A DNA stretch of 62,179 bases. Origin: Candidatus Phosphitivorax anaerolimi (lineage in GTDB: Bacteria > Desulfobacterota > Desulfomonilia > UBA1062). Position 1 is the first letter of the stretch, and every line of letters starts with the position of its first letter. This document shows, in pieces, positions 50,241-58,322 of the stretch. The translations under genes and the position numbers were made by a program. Under the pieces are notes generated by a model, which worked only from the letters and a program-made list of their open reading frames with translations, was not told where the DNA came from and made no database searches. Location of the stretch: NCBI GenBank assembly GCA_001896555.1, contig MPOS01000054.1, forward strand, positions 1-62,179, read 5' to 3'.

Positions 50241-51665
50241 ATGCCCCCGTTGAAGCGGCCCGAGAAGGCGACCATCGTGATGCTTGCCCCCCGCCGGGCA
50301 CTGATGGCCGCCCAGACGGACATACTCGTGGTCGGAGGCGGACCCGCAGGGCTGGGAGCCGCCCTGGGAGCCGCACGGGCAGGGGCCGAGGTGATCCTGT
50401 GCGAGCAGTATGGCTTTCTCGGCGGGAATGCGACCGCGGCCCTGGTGAATCCGTTCGTGTCGTACTACACCCAGCATCATCGCCGTGAGACACCCGGCGC
50501 AATCACCTTCTTCCCTACGGATCACGGGCCCGGAGACCCGGTGATTTCGGGTGTTCTCGCAGACCTTATCACCCGCCTCGTACGGGTCGGCGGGATCATC
50601 CCGCCTTCTCCGGAAACCGCATATACCGTTCCCTTCGATCCTGAGGCCTTCAAGGCGGTTGCCGACGATATGATCGACGAGGCCGGGGTGCAGCTGCTCC
50701 TCCATTGCTTTGCCAGCGATGTGTTCCGCGAGGGTGACTGTATCCGGGGGGTGGTATTTGAGACCAAGTCAGGGCCTGTGGTGATCACGGCGCGGCTGAT
50801 CATCGACTGTACCGGAGACGGCGATATCGCCGCCCTGGCGGGCGCCCCCTTCGAGGTGGGGCGTGAGGAAGACGGCCTGGTGCAGCCCATGACCCTCTAT
50901 TTTCGAATGGCCGAGTTCAGAAAGGCAGCGTTTGGGGCATATGTCAAGAAACACCCCGACCAGTGGCTGGGGGTACACGGCCTCTGGGACCTCATCAGAA
51001 AGGCCGAAAAAGAAGAAGGGTTCGATCTGCCCCGCGAGGACATCCTCTTTTTCGGAACCCCGCACGAAAAAGAGCTGAGCTTCAACTGTTCGCGGGTCGT
51101 CAAGGTGCTGGGGACCGATGTGTGGGATCTTACCTGCGCCGAGATGGAAAGCCGGAGACAGAATCGGAAGATCGCGGCGTTCATGAAGAAATACGTGCCG
51201 GGCTTCGAAGAATCCTACATGGTCCAGAGCGGCGCCACCGTGGGTGTCAGGGAGTCAAGGAGGATCCTCTGCGACTACCGGATCACATCCGAAGACATCC
51301 TCGGTGCGGCGAAGTTCGACGATGTCATCGCCCGGGGAACCTATCCCGTCGACCTGCACAACCCGGAAGGCAAGGGCACCGTGCTGGTGTATCTCCCTCC
51401 CGGGGAATCATACGACATCCCCCTGCGCTCGCTGCTGCCTAAAGATTTCGACAGTCTCCTGGTGGCCGGCAGGTGCATCTCGGGAAGCCACGAGGCCCAT
51501 TCATCCTACCGGGTGATGCCCATCTGCATGGCCACCGGCCAGGCGGCTGGCGCTTGCGCCGCACTGGCGGCGCGTTCTTCTCGGTCTGTCAGGGAGGTCC
51601 CTGCGCGCGAGGTGCAGGAGGAGCTCATCCGGCAGGGTGCGAACCTGGGAAGAAACCGGTTCTGA
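50241..51665 (+). CDS. FAD-dependent oxidoreductase
   Basis: A 474-residue flavoprotein of the FAD_oxidored type. The dinucleotide motif VVGGGPAGLGAALGAARAG is at about residues 30-48, followed by EQYGFLGGNATAALV; a second FAD contact is IIDCTGDGDIAALAG. The C-terminal SLLVAGRCISGSHEAHSSYRVMPICMATGQAAG is typical for this family (FixC/GidA-like members with unknown substrates). AGAGGGTG precedes the ATG. The N-terminal 22 residues before the fold may be untranslated; a downstream start is possible. Substrate unknown. Confidence 0.88.
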   Translation: MPPLKRPEKATIVMLAPRRALMAAQTDILVVGGGPAGLGAALGAARAGAEVILCEQYGFLGGNATAALVNPFVSYYTQHHRRETPGAITFFPTDHGPGDPVISGVLADLITRLVRVGGIIPPSPETAYTVPFDPEAFKAVADDMIDEAGVQLLLHCFASDVFREGDCIRGVVFETKSGPVVITARLIIDCTGDGDIAALAGAPFEVGREEDGLVQPMTLYFRMAEFRKAAFGAYVKKHPDQWLGVHGLWDLIRKAEKEEGFDLPREDILFFGTPHEKELSFNCSRVVKVLGTDVWDLTCAEMESRRQNRKIAAFMKKYVPGFEESYMVQSGATVGVRESRRILCDYRITSEDILGAAKFDDVIARGTYPVDLHNPEGKGTVLVYLPPGESYDIPLRSLLPKDFDSLLVAGRCISGSHEAHSSYRVMPICMATGQAAGACAALAARSSRSVREVPAREVQEELIRQGANLGRNRF

Positions 51666-51727
51666 GGATTCCCGCCCGCGATTTCCCGGCAAACTTGCAG
51701 AACACCCCGCAAGTGCACGAAAATGAA

Positions 51728-53905
51728 TCACTTGTTGATGGAAACCGATATGTCTCCCTTCCTCTCCGTCACCTGGATGCTCACGTCGTTGTGATGGCGT
51801 ATGGCCGAGAAATCGATCGTCCCGTCGCCGAGAGCGAGGTTGCTGATGTGGACGGAATCAAGAAATTCCGGCAGATACGGCCTGCTGAAGTGCAGCTCCC
51901 GCGAGGCTGCCCGAATAGTCAGTCCCAGACAGGACCTCAACAGGGAAAAGATGCTCGCGGCGGCCCATGCCTGAGGCGAGCAGGCAACCGGGTAGAGGGT
52001 GGGCCCCTGATCAGGTCTGCGCTGAAAGCCGCAGAATAGCTCGGGCAGTCTGCCCAGCTCCGTGAAGCGGCTCATGTGGAACATGGCCTCGAGAATCCGC
52101 CCCACCTCCGCTTTCCAGCCGTAGCGCGCCATGCCGTCTGCAATGATGGCGTTGTCGTGGGGCCAGATGGAGCCGTTGTGATAGGACATGGGATTATACC
52201 GCGGCTGCCCCCTTGCCAGGGTCCTCACGCCCCACCCGCTGAAGAACGTGTCGTCCATGAGTGCTTGGGTGACTATCCTGGCCCGGTCCGGTGAGGATAT
52301 GCCTGCGAAGAGACAGTGCCCCATGTTGGAGGCCCTCACCCGGCAGGGCTTCTTTTCCCGGTCCAGGGCCAGAACGTATCCCGGGAGCTCGTCGTCCCAG
52401 AAGGTGAGCTCGAAGCGCTTCCTCAGATCCTCCGCCTGCTCCAGGAGATCACCGGCTATCTTCTCCAGCCCCAGCCGCTTCCCGATAAAGGCGGCCTGTT
52501 TCCTGGCGGCGAATACGTACGCCTGTACCTCGCAGGCCGCAATGGGAGGCTCGGCAAGGTTGCCGTCTTCATGGAACACGGAATCGAAGGAATCCTTCCA
52601 CACCTGATTCTGCAGGCCGTGAGCGCTCATGCATGCATACTCCACGAATCCGTCGCCGTCGGGGTCGGCATAGGTGTCGATCCAGACAAGCGCCTCTCTG
52701 ATCCTGGGCCAGAGCATCTCGATGAACTCCGTATCTCCCGTCCTGAGGAGATAGTCGCCTGCCAGGATGACGAACAACGGCGTGGCGTCCGCGCTGCCGT
52801 AGTATTTTGAAAAGGGGAGCTCACCGGTGTTGGTCATCTCGCCCATGCGCTCCTCGTGGAGGATCTTTCCGGGCTCGGCATCCTGTTCTGCCGCGACCTC
52901 TCGCGCCTGGTTGGATGCTAGATATTCGAGTACGCCCCGGGAGATGTCCGGATTGAACCACAGGGTCTCCCAGGCCGTAATCAGGCCGTCGCGGCCGAAA
53001 GGAGTGCAGAACCAGGGTATGCCGGCATCCGGGTAGAGAATGCCGCCGTCCACCTCGCTCAGCAGCATGCGCAGGTCGGAAACGGCGCGCTCCACCAGAT
53101 TGTTGAATTCCTCATTTGAGGTTCGGATCGTGCTTTCACGGCCTCTGGCCTCGCGAAAGAGCCTCGCGGATTCCCGGTAGGCATGGATGTATGAATCGGT
53201 CTGCCCCTGTGCCGCTTCCCTCTCCAGGCAGGAGACGACCACTTCGAACTCGATCTCCTCGTACTCCCCAAGCTGGATAGAGAACTCGGCCCTCCCCGGC
53301 TCGACCGCATCCGGTCTTCGGGAAAACTCAATGCGTGTTCGTCTGAAGATCTTGTCCAGACCCGTGTAGGGGATGTCCATCAGGGTTTCACCGACAAGGA
53401 TCTCCCCGTGCTCACCCTTTTTGGCCCTCGTCATTCCCCTGACTTCGAAGATGTCTGCAAAGTCGGAGCCCATAGTGATGGCGATGGTGAATGACAATGG
53501 GTTCAGGTCGTAGTTTCTTATCCGGTACTTCTCGTAGCAGCGGCCCTGCCAGAGAAATTTGGACCGGAAGATATGGATCGAGCCCCGCCGGATCTGCCGC
53601 TTTACATCCAGGATCAGGTCGGGGTTGGTGAGGTCGATGGTGATGAGATGATTGTCCCGGGTGATGTCCGAGCTCAGGAGGAGCGGCCTCCTCCCCTCGA
53701 TGGAGAGCCGGTACTCGGAGAGATAGCGGGTGCCCTTGTGGAACAGCCCCTGGGTATTGAAGATCCGTGACCGGATGTCCCCGTGGGTGTCGAACACCGC
53801 AAAGGTGCCTTCGTGCTTGACGATGCGGTTCTGCTCCGCCGCCAGGGCCGTGGTGGCCAGGACATAGTGCTCTCCCGAGACATTGATGATATCTTCGGCC
53901 ATCAT
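51728..53905 (-). CDS. amylo-alpha-1,6-glucosidase family protein
   Basis: A 725-residue glycoside hydrolase related to glycogen-debranching enzymes. The N-terminal domain (residues ~1-260, HEGTFAVFDTHGDIR, GLFHKGTRYLSEYRL) is the GDE N-terminal bis-domain; the (alpha/alpha)6 barrel shows GIPWFCTPFGRDGLITAWETLW, EYACMSAHGLQNQVWKDSFDS and MSYHNGSIWPHDNAIIADG, carrying the acidic residues expected for catalysis. It is the last gene of the minus-strand cluster of two glycosyltransferases and DUF5752, overlapping the trehalose-synthase-like gene by 4 nt. It may trim a glucan or trehalose-linked polymer. Confidence 0.92.
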   Translation of the reverse strand: MMAEDIINVSGEHYVLATTALAAEQNRIVKHEGTFAVFDTHGDIRSRIFNTQGLFHKGTRYLSEYRLSIEGRRPLLLSSDITRDNHLITIDLTNPDLILDVKRQIRRGSIHIFRSKFLWQGRCYEKYRIRNYDLNPLSFTIAITMGSDFADIFEVRGMTRAKKGEHGEILVGETLMDIPYTGLDKIFRRTRIEFSRRPDAVEPGRAEFSIQLGEYEEIEFEVVVSCLEREAAQGQTDSYIHAYRESARLFREARGRESTIRTSNEEFNNLVERAVSDLRMLLSEVDGGILYPDAGIPWFCTPFGRDGLITAWETLWFNPDISRGVLEYLASNQAREVAAEQDAEPGKILHEERMGEMTNTGELPFSKYYGSADATPLFVILAGDYLLRTGDTEFIEMLWPRIREALVWIDTYADPDGDGFVEYACMSAHGLQNQVWKDSFDSVFHEDGNLAEPPIAACEVQAYVFAARKQAAFIGKRLGLEKIAGDLLEQAEDLRKRFELTFWDDELPGYVLALDREKKPCRVRASNMGHCLFAGISSPDRARIVTQALMDDTFFSGWGVRTLARGQPRYNPMSYHNGSIWPHDNAIIADGMARYGWKAEVGRILEAMFHMSRFTELGRLPELFCGFQRRPDQGPTLYPVACSPQAWAAASIFSLLRSCLGLTIRAASRELHFSRPYLPEFLDSVHISNLALGDGTIDFSAIRHHNDVSIQVTERKGDISVSINK

Positions 53906-55197
53906 GACTTCTCGCCGGCCTTTGCCGCAATATCCCCGCCCCCGGGTCTTCCTGTCTTGCCGGTGACGCCTCCGATAAAGACAGGCCGCTCGCTCTCGTT
54001 TTGCATCACGTGGAGCATGAGGAGCAGATAGTCCCGGACATGGCGGGTGATGAGGAAATTATATCGCACATGCTCCCGCCCCCTGGCGCCCATGACACTG
54101 CCCGCGTGAGGGTGGCTCAACAGATAACGAATGCGATAGGCCGCCCCCTCGGGCGAATTGACGAGATATCCGGTCTCGCCGTGGATGATCTGGGCGGGAA
54201 TCCCTCCTACTGCGCCGCCGATCACGGGCTTGCCCTTCCACATGCCCTCGGTGACGGTCAGGCCGAAACCCTCCCTCGTCGATTTCTGGAGAATAATGTC
54301 TGCGGCCCGCTGCAGGGCATTGACCTCCAGGTCTGTGGGCTGGAAGAGGACAAAGATATCCGGGTCTCCTGCTGCAGCCTCTTCGACCTCGGCCTGGACC
54401 ATGGGCCCTTCCGGATCGTCGGTCGCGCCGCCTCCGGCGAGGACGAGCTGGCAGTCGAAGTGCCTGCGGACCTGTCTGAACGCCGCGATCACGCCCATGG
54501 GGTCCTTGAACCGGTCGAACCGCGATACCTGGACGATGATGGGCCGGCCTCGGTCAATGCCGAAGCCCTCGACAATACGAGTGATCTCTTCCTGGGTGAG
54601 CTCCCGGTTCTTCTCGGAGAGCGGATCGATGGACGGGCTGATGAGCACCTTGGGGATGGTGAGGTCTTTCTGCGCGAAATGGGGGATGTGGAACACGGCC
54701 ATGGCATACTTGTTGATCGCTGGACGCAGGAACCTCCATATGGCCGGCATGGGCCGGGAAAGATCGATATGGCAGCGCCAGACCATGGACTTGCGCCGGT
54801 GGGGGAAATATTCGATGAGAAAGGCCGGCTGCGGATCGTGCACCATCACCACATCGGCGTCAGGCTCGATCTTGCCCGCATTATGCGCGAGATGAGCGAG
54901 ATAAATCTCCTTGTTGCAGCACGATATCTCAACGTCCGATCCCTGCAGCGCATTGTGAATGGACTTGGTCACCTCGAAGAAGTCCTGCCTCCCGTCAATG
55001 ACATCCCAGGTGGTGGGAATCCCCAGAGATGTGGTCCAGGGGATCATGCGATTGAGTATCTCCGCGACTCCTCCGCCGATCCGGGTGGAGCTGATATGCT
55101 GCAGTGTATGCCCCCTCAATGCCCCGGCCAGGGCGTTGATCTCGGAGAGGATCTTGTCAGGAGCGATATCCCGGTATTTTTCTATCATCGTACCCAT
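53902..55197 (-). CDS. trehalose synthase-like glycosyltransferase (TreT type, GT4)
   Basis: A 431-residue GT4 enzyme. The start HTLQHISSTRIGGGVAEIL and DVIDGRQDFFEVTKSIHNALQG match the trehalose glycosyltransferring synthase (TreT) subfamily, which makes trehalose from NDP-glucose and glucose; other marks are MVHDPQPA, RCHIDLSRP and the nucleotide-binding E-x7-E region KSTREGFGLTVTEGMWKGKP. It overlaps the neighbour genes on both sides (41 nt with DUF5752; 4 nt with the hydrolase). NDP-glucose may come from the pyrophosphorylase at 2908, though that is inference. Confidence 0.88.
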   Translation of the reverse strand: MGTMIEKYRDIAPDKILSEINALAGALRGHTLQHISSTRIGGGVAEILNRMIPWTTSLGIPTTWDVIDGRQDFFEVTKSIHNALQGSDVEISCCNKEIYLAHLAHNAGKIEPDADVVMVHDPQPAFLIEYFPHRRKSMVWRCHIDLSRPMPAIWRFLRPAINKYAMAVFHIPHFAQKDLTIPKVLISPSIDPLSEKNRELTQEEITRIVEGFGIDRGRPIIVQVSRFDRFKDPMGVIAAFRQVRRHFDCQLVLAGGGATDDPEGPMVQAEVEEAAAGDPDIFVLFQPTDLEVNALQRAADIILQKSTREGFGLTVTEGMWKGKPVIGGAVGGIPAQIIHGETGYLVNSPEGAAYRIRYLLSHPHAGSVMGARGREHVRYNFLITRHVRDYLLLMLHVMQNESERPVFIGGVTGKTGRPGGGDIAAKAGEKS

Positions 55198-55855
55198 CCG
55201 CCTGAGGATCTGCGCGCTCGCTCTCGATTAGGTCCAGGAGAAAATCATGGTTTTCCTTGAGGCTCTTGAGGTATGGGTCGAACGAATCGAGCCTGTCTGC
55301 AAGCCGATGGTGCCCCCGCTGCCGGAACCAGAGCGAGAAGTCGTTCATCATGGTCTCGGACAGGAGCCTGGGCGCGATGAAGAGATGGTATGCCACGGTA
55401 TCGCTGTCCATCTCCCTGAGGATGTCGATGAACTCATCGAGCGTACGGGCGGTGCGGCCGGTATCGAGTACAGCCAGGCGAGGTTTGCAGAATATGAATG
55501 CATTTTCGGACGAGGTGTGACGCTCGCCGGAGATTTCCTGGAGATGCTGGGCCAGAATGGTGCAGATCTCACGGCGCACCAGCTCCAGATCCATGCTGCG
55601 GACCAGATTCAGATTGGCGAGCTTTTCCGCAACCGCATCTTCGGCCAGATAGGTGTGGACCCACGAGGAAAAATCGTTGGGATATTCCGGGACAATGTGC
55701 GGGTCGCGGGAAAAGTGCTGGTGCAGATGGAAGAACAGTGACCACTGGGAGGTGATGGTCACCTCCATCAGCAGCTGGCTCAGGGATGTCGCCCTCTGGT
55801 TGGTCACTTCCGCCAGATAAACCGCCTTGAGAAACCTGAAGGGAATGGAGTTCAT
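55157..55855 (-). CDS. DUF5752 family protein
   Basis: A 232-residue helical protein that matches DUF5752 in its main features: PFRFLKAVYLAEVTNQRATSLSQLL, SLFFHLHQHFSRDPHIVPEYPNDFSSWV and DEFIDILREMDSDTVAYHLFIAPRLL. The family has no established activity but tends to be encoded beside trehalose-type glycosyltransferases, as here. It lies between two GT4 genes and overlaps the TreT-like gene by 41 nt and the upstream GT4 gene by 4 nt, so it is probably a subunit or regulator of that pathway. Confidence 0.85.
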   Translation of the reverse strand: MNSIPFRFLKAVYLAEVTNQRATSLSQLLMEVTITSQWSLFFHLHQHFSRDPHIVPEYPNDFSSWVHTYLAEDAVAEKLANLNLVRSMDLELVRREICTILAQHLQEISGERHTSSENAFIFCKPRLAVLDTGRTARTLDEFIDILREMDSDTVAYHLFIAPRLLSETMMNDFSLWFRQRGHHRLADRLDSFDPYLKSLKENHDFLLDLIESERADPQADGYDDRKIPGYRS

Positions 55856-56949
55856 ACAGGGCGTCCGGACATCATCCCGGCACGCGGGAACCGGCCTGCA
55901 CCCGGTCGAAATCCGGCTCCTCTCTCTATGAGAGACTGGTATACCTGCTCATACCTGTCTGCCATGATTGTCGCTGAGAAGCGGTTCCTGGCGTGCCTCA
56001 AGCAGCGTTCGCGGTCCAGGCTTTCGACCCTGCCAACCGCATCGACCATCTCTTCCATGCCTGAAACGATAAAGCCGGTCACCCCGTCATCGACAACCTC
56101 GGGGACCGATCCGTAGGGCCTGGCGATCACCGGGGTCCCGCACGCCATGGCCTCGACCATCACCAGGCCGAAGGGCTCAGGCCAGTCGATGGGGAAGAGC
56201 AGGGCCATGGCGTTGCCGATCAACTCCGGCCTCTCGGCGTCATGGATCTCGCCCAGATACTCGATGAGAGGGTGATCCAGCAGGGGCTCGATCTCCCGGG
56301 TGAAGAAAGAAAGGTCGGTCTTGTCCACCTTGCCGGCCATCTTCAAGGGAATGCCGCTCCTCCTGGCGACCTCGATGGCGATCTCGGGATGCTTTTCCGG
56401 GGCTATGCGGGAAAAATATACCAGGTAGCCGCCTTCTCCGGGATAGAGCCGAAAATATGAATCCGGCAGGCCGTGGTATATGGTATCGGCCCAGTTCAGA
56501 TCCAGGTCGTTTAAGGCCTTACGCTGATCATTGCTGATGGACACGAGATGCATATCGGGATAAACGGCCATGAGCTCTCTCCAGTGATGAAAATCCATCC
56601 GGCCGTGGAGGGTGTGCACACAGGGAACCGGGCATGAGTGCGCGAAGGGAAAGGCCAGGTAGTCGTTGTGGCAGTGGATCACATCGAACTCCTCTGCCCG
56701 CGCAAAGGCATGGGCGAGCTCCACAAAATGGTATGCAACCGGGTCGGGAATTGCCGGATCGAGGCGGAGCGATCTGGGCACTACGCTGTAGAGCCGGGCG
56801 CTGGTCCTGGAATCGCCGCTCGCAAACAGGGTCACGCTGTGTCCTCTGCGGACGAGCTCTTCTGTAAGATGGGAAACGACCCGCTCCGACCCGCCGTACA
56901 GCTCCGGAGGCACCGGCTCGAAGAGCGGGGCAACCTGGGCAATCTTCAT
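55852..56949 (-). CDS. GT4-type glycosyltransferase
   Basis: A 365-residue GT-B fold enzyme with PLFEPVPPELYGGSERVVSHLTEELVRRGHSVTLFASG at the N-terminus, VHTLHGRMDFHHW, YFSRIAPEKHPEIAIEVAR, and the nucleotide-sugar motif PEPFGLVMVEAMACGTPVIA. This matches the glycosyltransferase commonly found ahead of DUF5752 in such clusters. Acceptor and product are unknown. It is the first gene of the four-gene minus-strand operon; GGAG lies 11 nt before ATG 56949. The preceding 177 nt has two strong GC hairpins. Confidence 0.88.
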   Translation of the reverse strand: MKIAQVAPLFEPVPPELYGGSERVVSHLTEELVRRGHSVTLFASGDSRTSARLYSVVPRSLRLDPAIPDPVAYHFVELAHAFARAEEFDVIHCHNDYLAFPFAHSCPVPCVHTLHGRMDFHHWRELMAVYPDMHLVSISNDQRKALNDLDLNWADTIYHGLPDSYFRLYPGEGGYLVYFSRIAPEKHPEIAIEVARRSGIPLKMAGKVDKTDLSFFTREIEPLLDHPLIEYLGEIHDAERPELIGNAMALLFPIDWPEPFGLVMVEAMACGTPVIARPYGSVPEVVDDGVTGFIVSGMEEMVDAVGRVESLDRERCLRHARNRFSATIMADRYEQVYQSLIERGAGFRPGAGRFPRAGMMSGRPV

Positions 56950-57006
56950 ACCGGGACGATCTCCTTCATTATCAGCAGTTTTGTATAGGATAGTAGGATA
57001 GGCAGC

Positions 57007-57029
57007 GCCCTGCTGTTCTCAAGCAGGGC
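57007..57029. repeat. GC-rich hairpin
   Basis: GCCCTGCT and AGCAGGGC form a perfect 8-bp stem with a 7-nt loop, in the gap between the GT4 gene and the small membrane genes. No T-run. Confidence 0.5.
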
Positions 57030-57086
57030 AGAACCCGGAAGCTGCCGGGACCGGTACTGTTTCTTCCCCTAAGCCGGGTGAGCTTC

Positions 57087-57105
57087 CCCTGCCGTTGCGG
57101 CAGGG
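57087..57105. repeat. GC-rich hairpin, possible 3' end of the membrane-gene transcript
   Basis: CCCTGCCG and CGGCAGGG form a perfect 8-bp stem with a 3-nt loop, 22 nt beyond the stop of the last small membrane gene. No T-run follows on the minus strand. Confidence 0.5.
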
Positions 57106-57126
57106 AGGGCGCCTGATTCCATCCGG

Positions 57127-57321
57127 TCATGCTGCAGGGGTTTTCCTGCCGGTTAGCAGGAGTATGGCGAAGAGGATCAGGAATACGATGGCCAGGGTGT
57201 TGAAAATCCACACATCATGAGCCTCTACTCCGGTGAATCCCAGCAGTGCCAGCACAACTGCTATCCCCAGGAAAATGATCGCCCAGATGATGAACAGCTT
57301 TCCCTTGGCATAAACCGTCAT
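57127..57321 (-). CDS. small two-helix membrane protein (DUF1328-like)
   Basis: A 64-residue protein with two membrane helices (about 8-29, IIWAIIFLGIAVVLALLGFTGV, and 38-57) and a basic C-terminal end RKTPAA. It resembles the DUF1328/YtjA family. GTGGAG lies 7 nt before ATG 57321. It is the third of three similar adjacent genes (others at 57387 and 57709), all on the minus strand, with the same layout of two helices joined by a short loop. Confidence 0.7.
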   Translation of the reverse strand: MTVYAKGKLFIIWAIIFLGIAVVLALLGFTGVEAHDVWIFNTLAIVFLILFAILLLTGRKTPAA

Positions 57322-57386
57322 GGTCGTCTCCACCCTGCTCTTAAAGCGGATCACCCTTCTCTTGGGTGCATGAGGCAGGACTTCCT

Positions 57387-57578
57387 TTAGGCTGCAGGCC
57401 TTCTTCCGATCAGGAAAACCCCGGCCATGAGAGCCAGGAACAGGGCGAAGAGGATCAGGGAGATCCTCACCGCACCGGCTGCGTCGCCTGCCATTCCGTA
57501 TATGGCTGCTATGACTGCCAGAACCAGAAAGACGAGCGCCCAGAGCTTAAGGATGCTTCTCGGATCATTGTCAGCCAT
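57387..57578 (-). CDS. small two-helix membrane protein (DUF1328-like)
   Basis: A 63-residue protein: a short polar start (MADNDPRSILK), then helix LWALVFLVLAVIAAIYGMAG, a short loop, and helix ISLILFALFLALMAGVFLIG, ending RRPAA. The repeated pattern with its neighbours suggests duplication. AAAGGGG is 5 nt before ATG 57578. Function unknown; DUF1328 proteins are stress-linked envelope proteins in some bacteria. Confidence 0.75.
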   Translation of the reverse strand: MADNDPRSILKLWALVFLVLAVIAAIYGMAGDAAGAVRISLILFALFLALMAGVFLIGRRPAA

Positions 57579-57708
57579 GATACCCCTTTCTCCTGTCATT
57601 TCTCCGCCAAAAAATAGGAAACGGCTGTCTTGCCGGTATTGCCCATGGACAGAGCCGCTATTTGCCCTTCCCCCCTGTTCGTGCGGACAAGGCCGGGCTC
57701 CCGGGCGT

Positions 57709-57885
57709 CTAGTCCGTCATCTTGTGCACCACCTTTCTTGCAGCGAGGAACAAGGCGATGGCAATCGCCAGGAACAGGGCGAAGAGAATGAAGGCAAGCC
57801 AGGCGAACACATCCGCAAGAACACCGAAGCCGAGTATGGCGGCGACAATCGCCAGGACCAGGAAAATAAACGCCCAGGAGATCAT
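57709..57885 (-). CDS. small two-helix membrane protein (DUF1328 family)
   Basis: A 58-residue protein that best fits DUF1328: ISWAFIFLVLAIVAAILGFGVLAD begins it, and AFILFALFLAIAIALFLAARK follows, ending with a charged tail. GGAGG lies about 10 nt before ATG 57885. It is the first gene of the trio; a weak promoter (TTGGAG, 16 nt, TATTAT on the minus strand near 58041-58014) lies upstream. Confidence 0.8.
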   Translation of the reverse strand: MISWAFIFLVLAIVAAILGFGVLADVFAWLAFILFALFLAIAIALFLAARKVVHKMTD

Positions 57886-58322
57886 GTTCTTCTCACCTCC
57901 TTTGCCGCGGTGCCTGAATCGGGTGAACCAAGCCGGGGCATTGGCGGTCAGGCTCCGCCGGCACACTGCTCATCCGGCATCCTTACCTGAGGGTCGAGTC
58001 ACCATGAGATAGATAATATGCCCATAGACCTCCTCTCCAACCTCTCTCGTACCACGGTGTGAATCGGTCATGGACAGAGCTTCCAGCCCGAGGGGCGCCC
58101 ATGAGGCAGGATCCCGCGACCCATCCACCCCGGTGGTTTACGAATGCGATAAATTCCTCATCTCTCCATCGTATACACCAAGGAAACCTGTGTCTGCCGG
58201 CGACGGGAGAATCCTGAGAACCATGCCCTCCGCCGGCAATGCCGGGGTGCCGGCCTGCAGGAGGCGGTGTTCTTCCGTTCAGGTGAGCTTCAGGGCCTGT
58301 GCGTTCCGAAAAAACCGGCCGA
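57886..58322. other. intergenic region between feoB and the membrane-gene trio
   Basis: No convincing gene. Several GC-rich inverted stretches and a weak promoter-like pair are present. The feoB stop is followed on the minus strand by CGGCCGG and six T, which may help stop transcription, but no stable stem is clear. Confidence 0.3.

Noticed and set aside
54001-55260. 419-residue plus-strand frame opposite the TreT-like gene
   Set aside because: Shadow frame; the minus-strand glycosyltransferase has family motifs.
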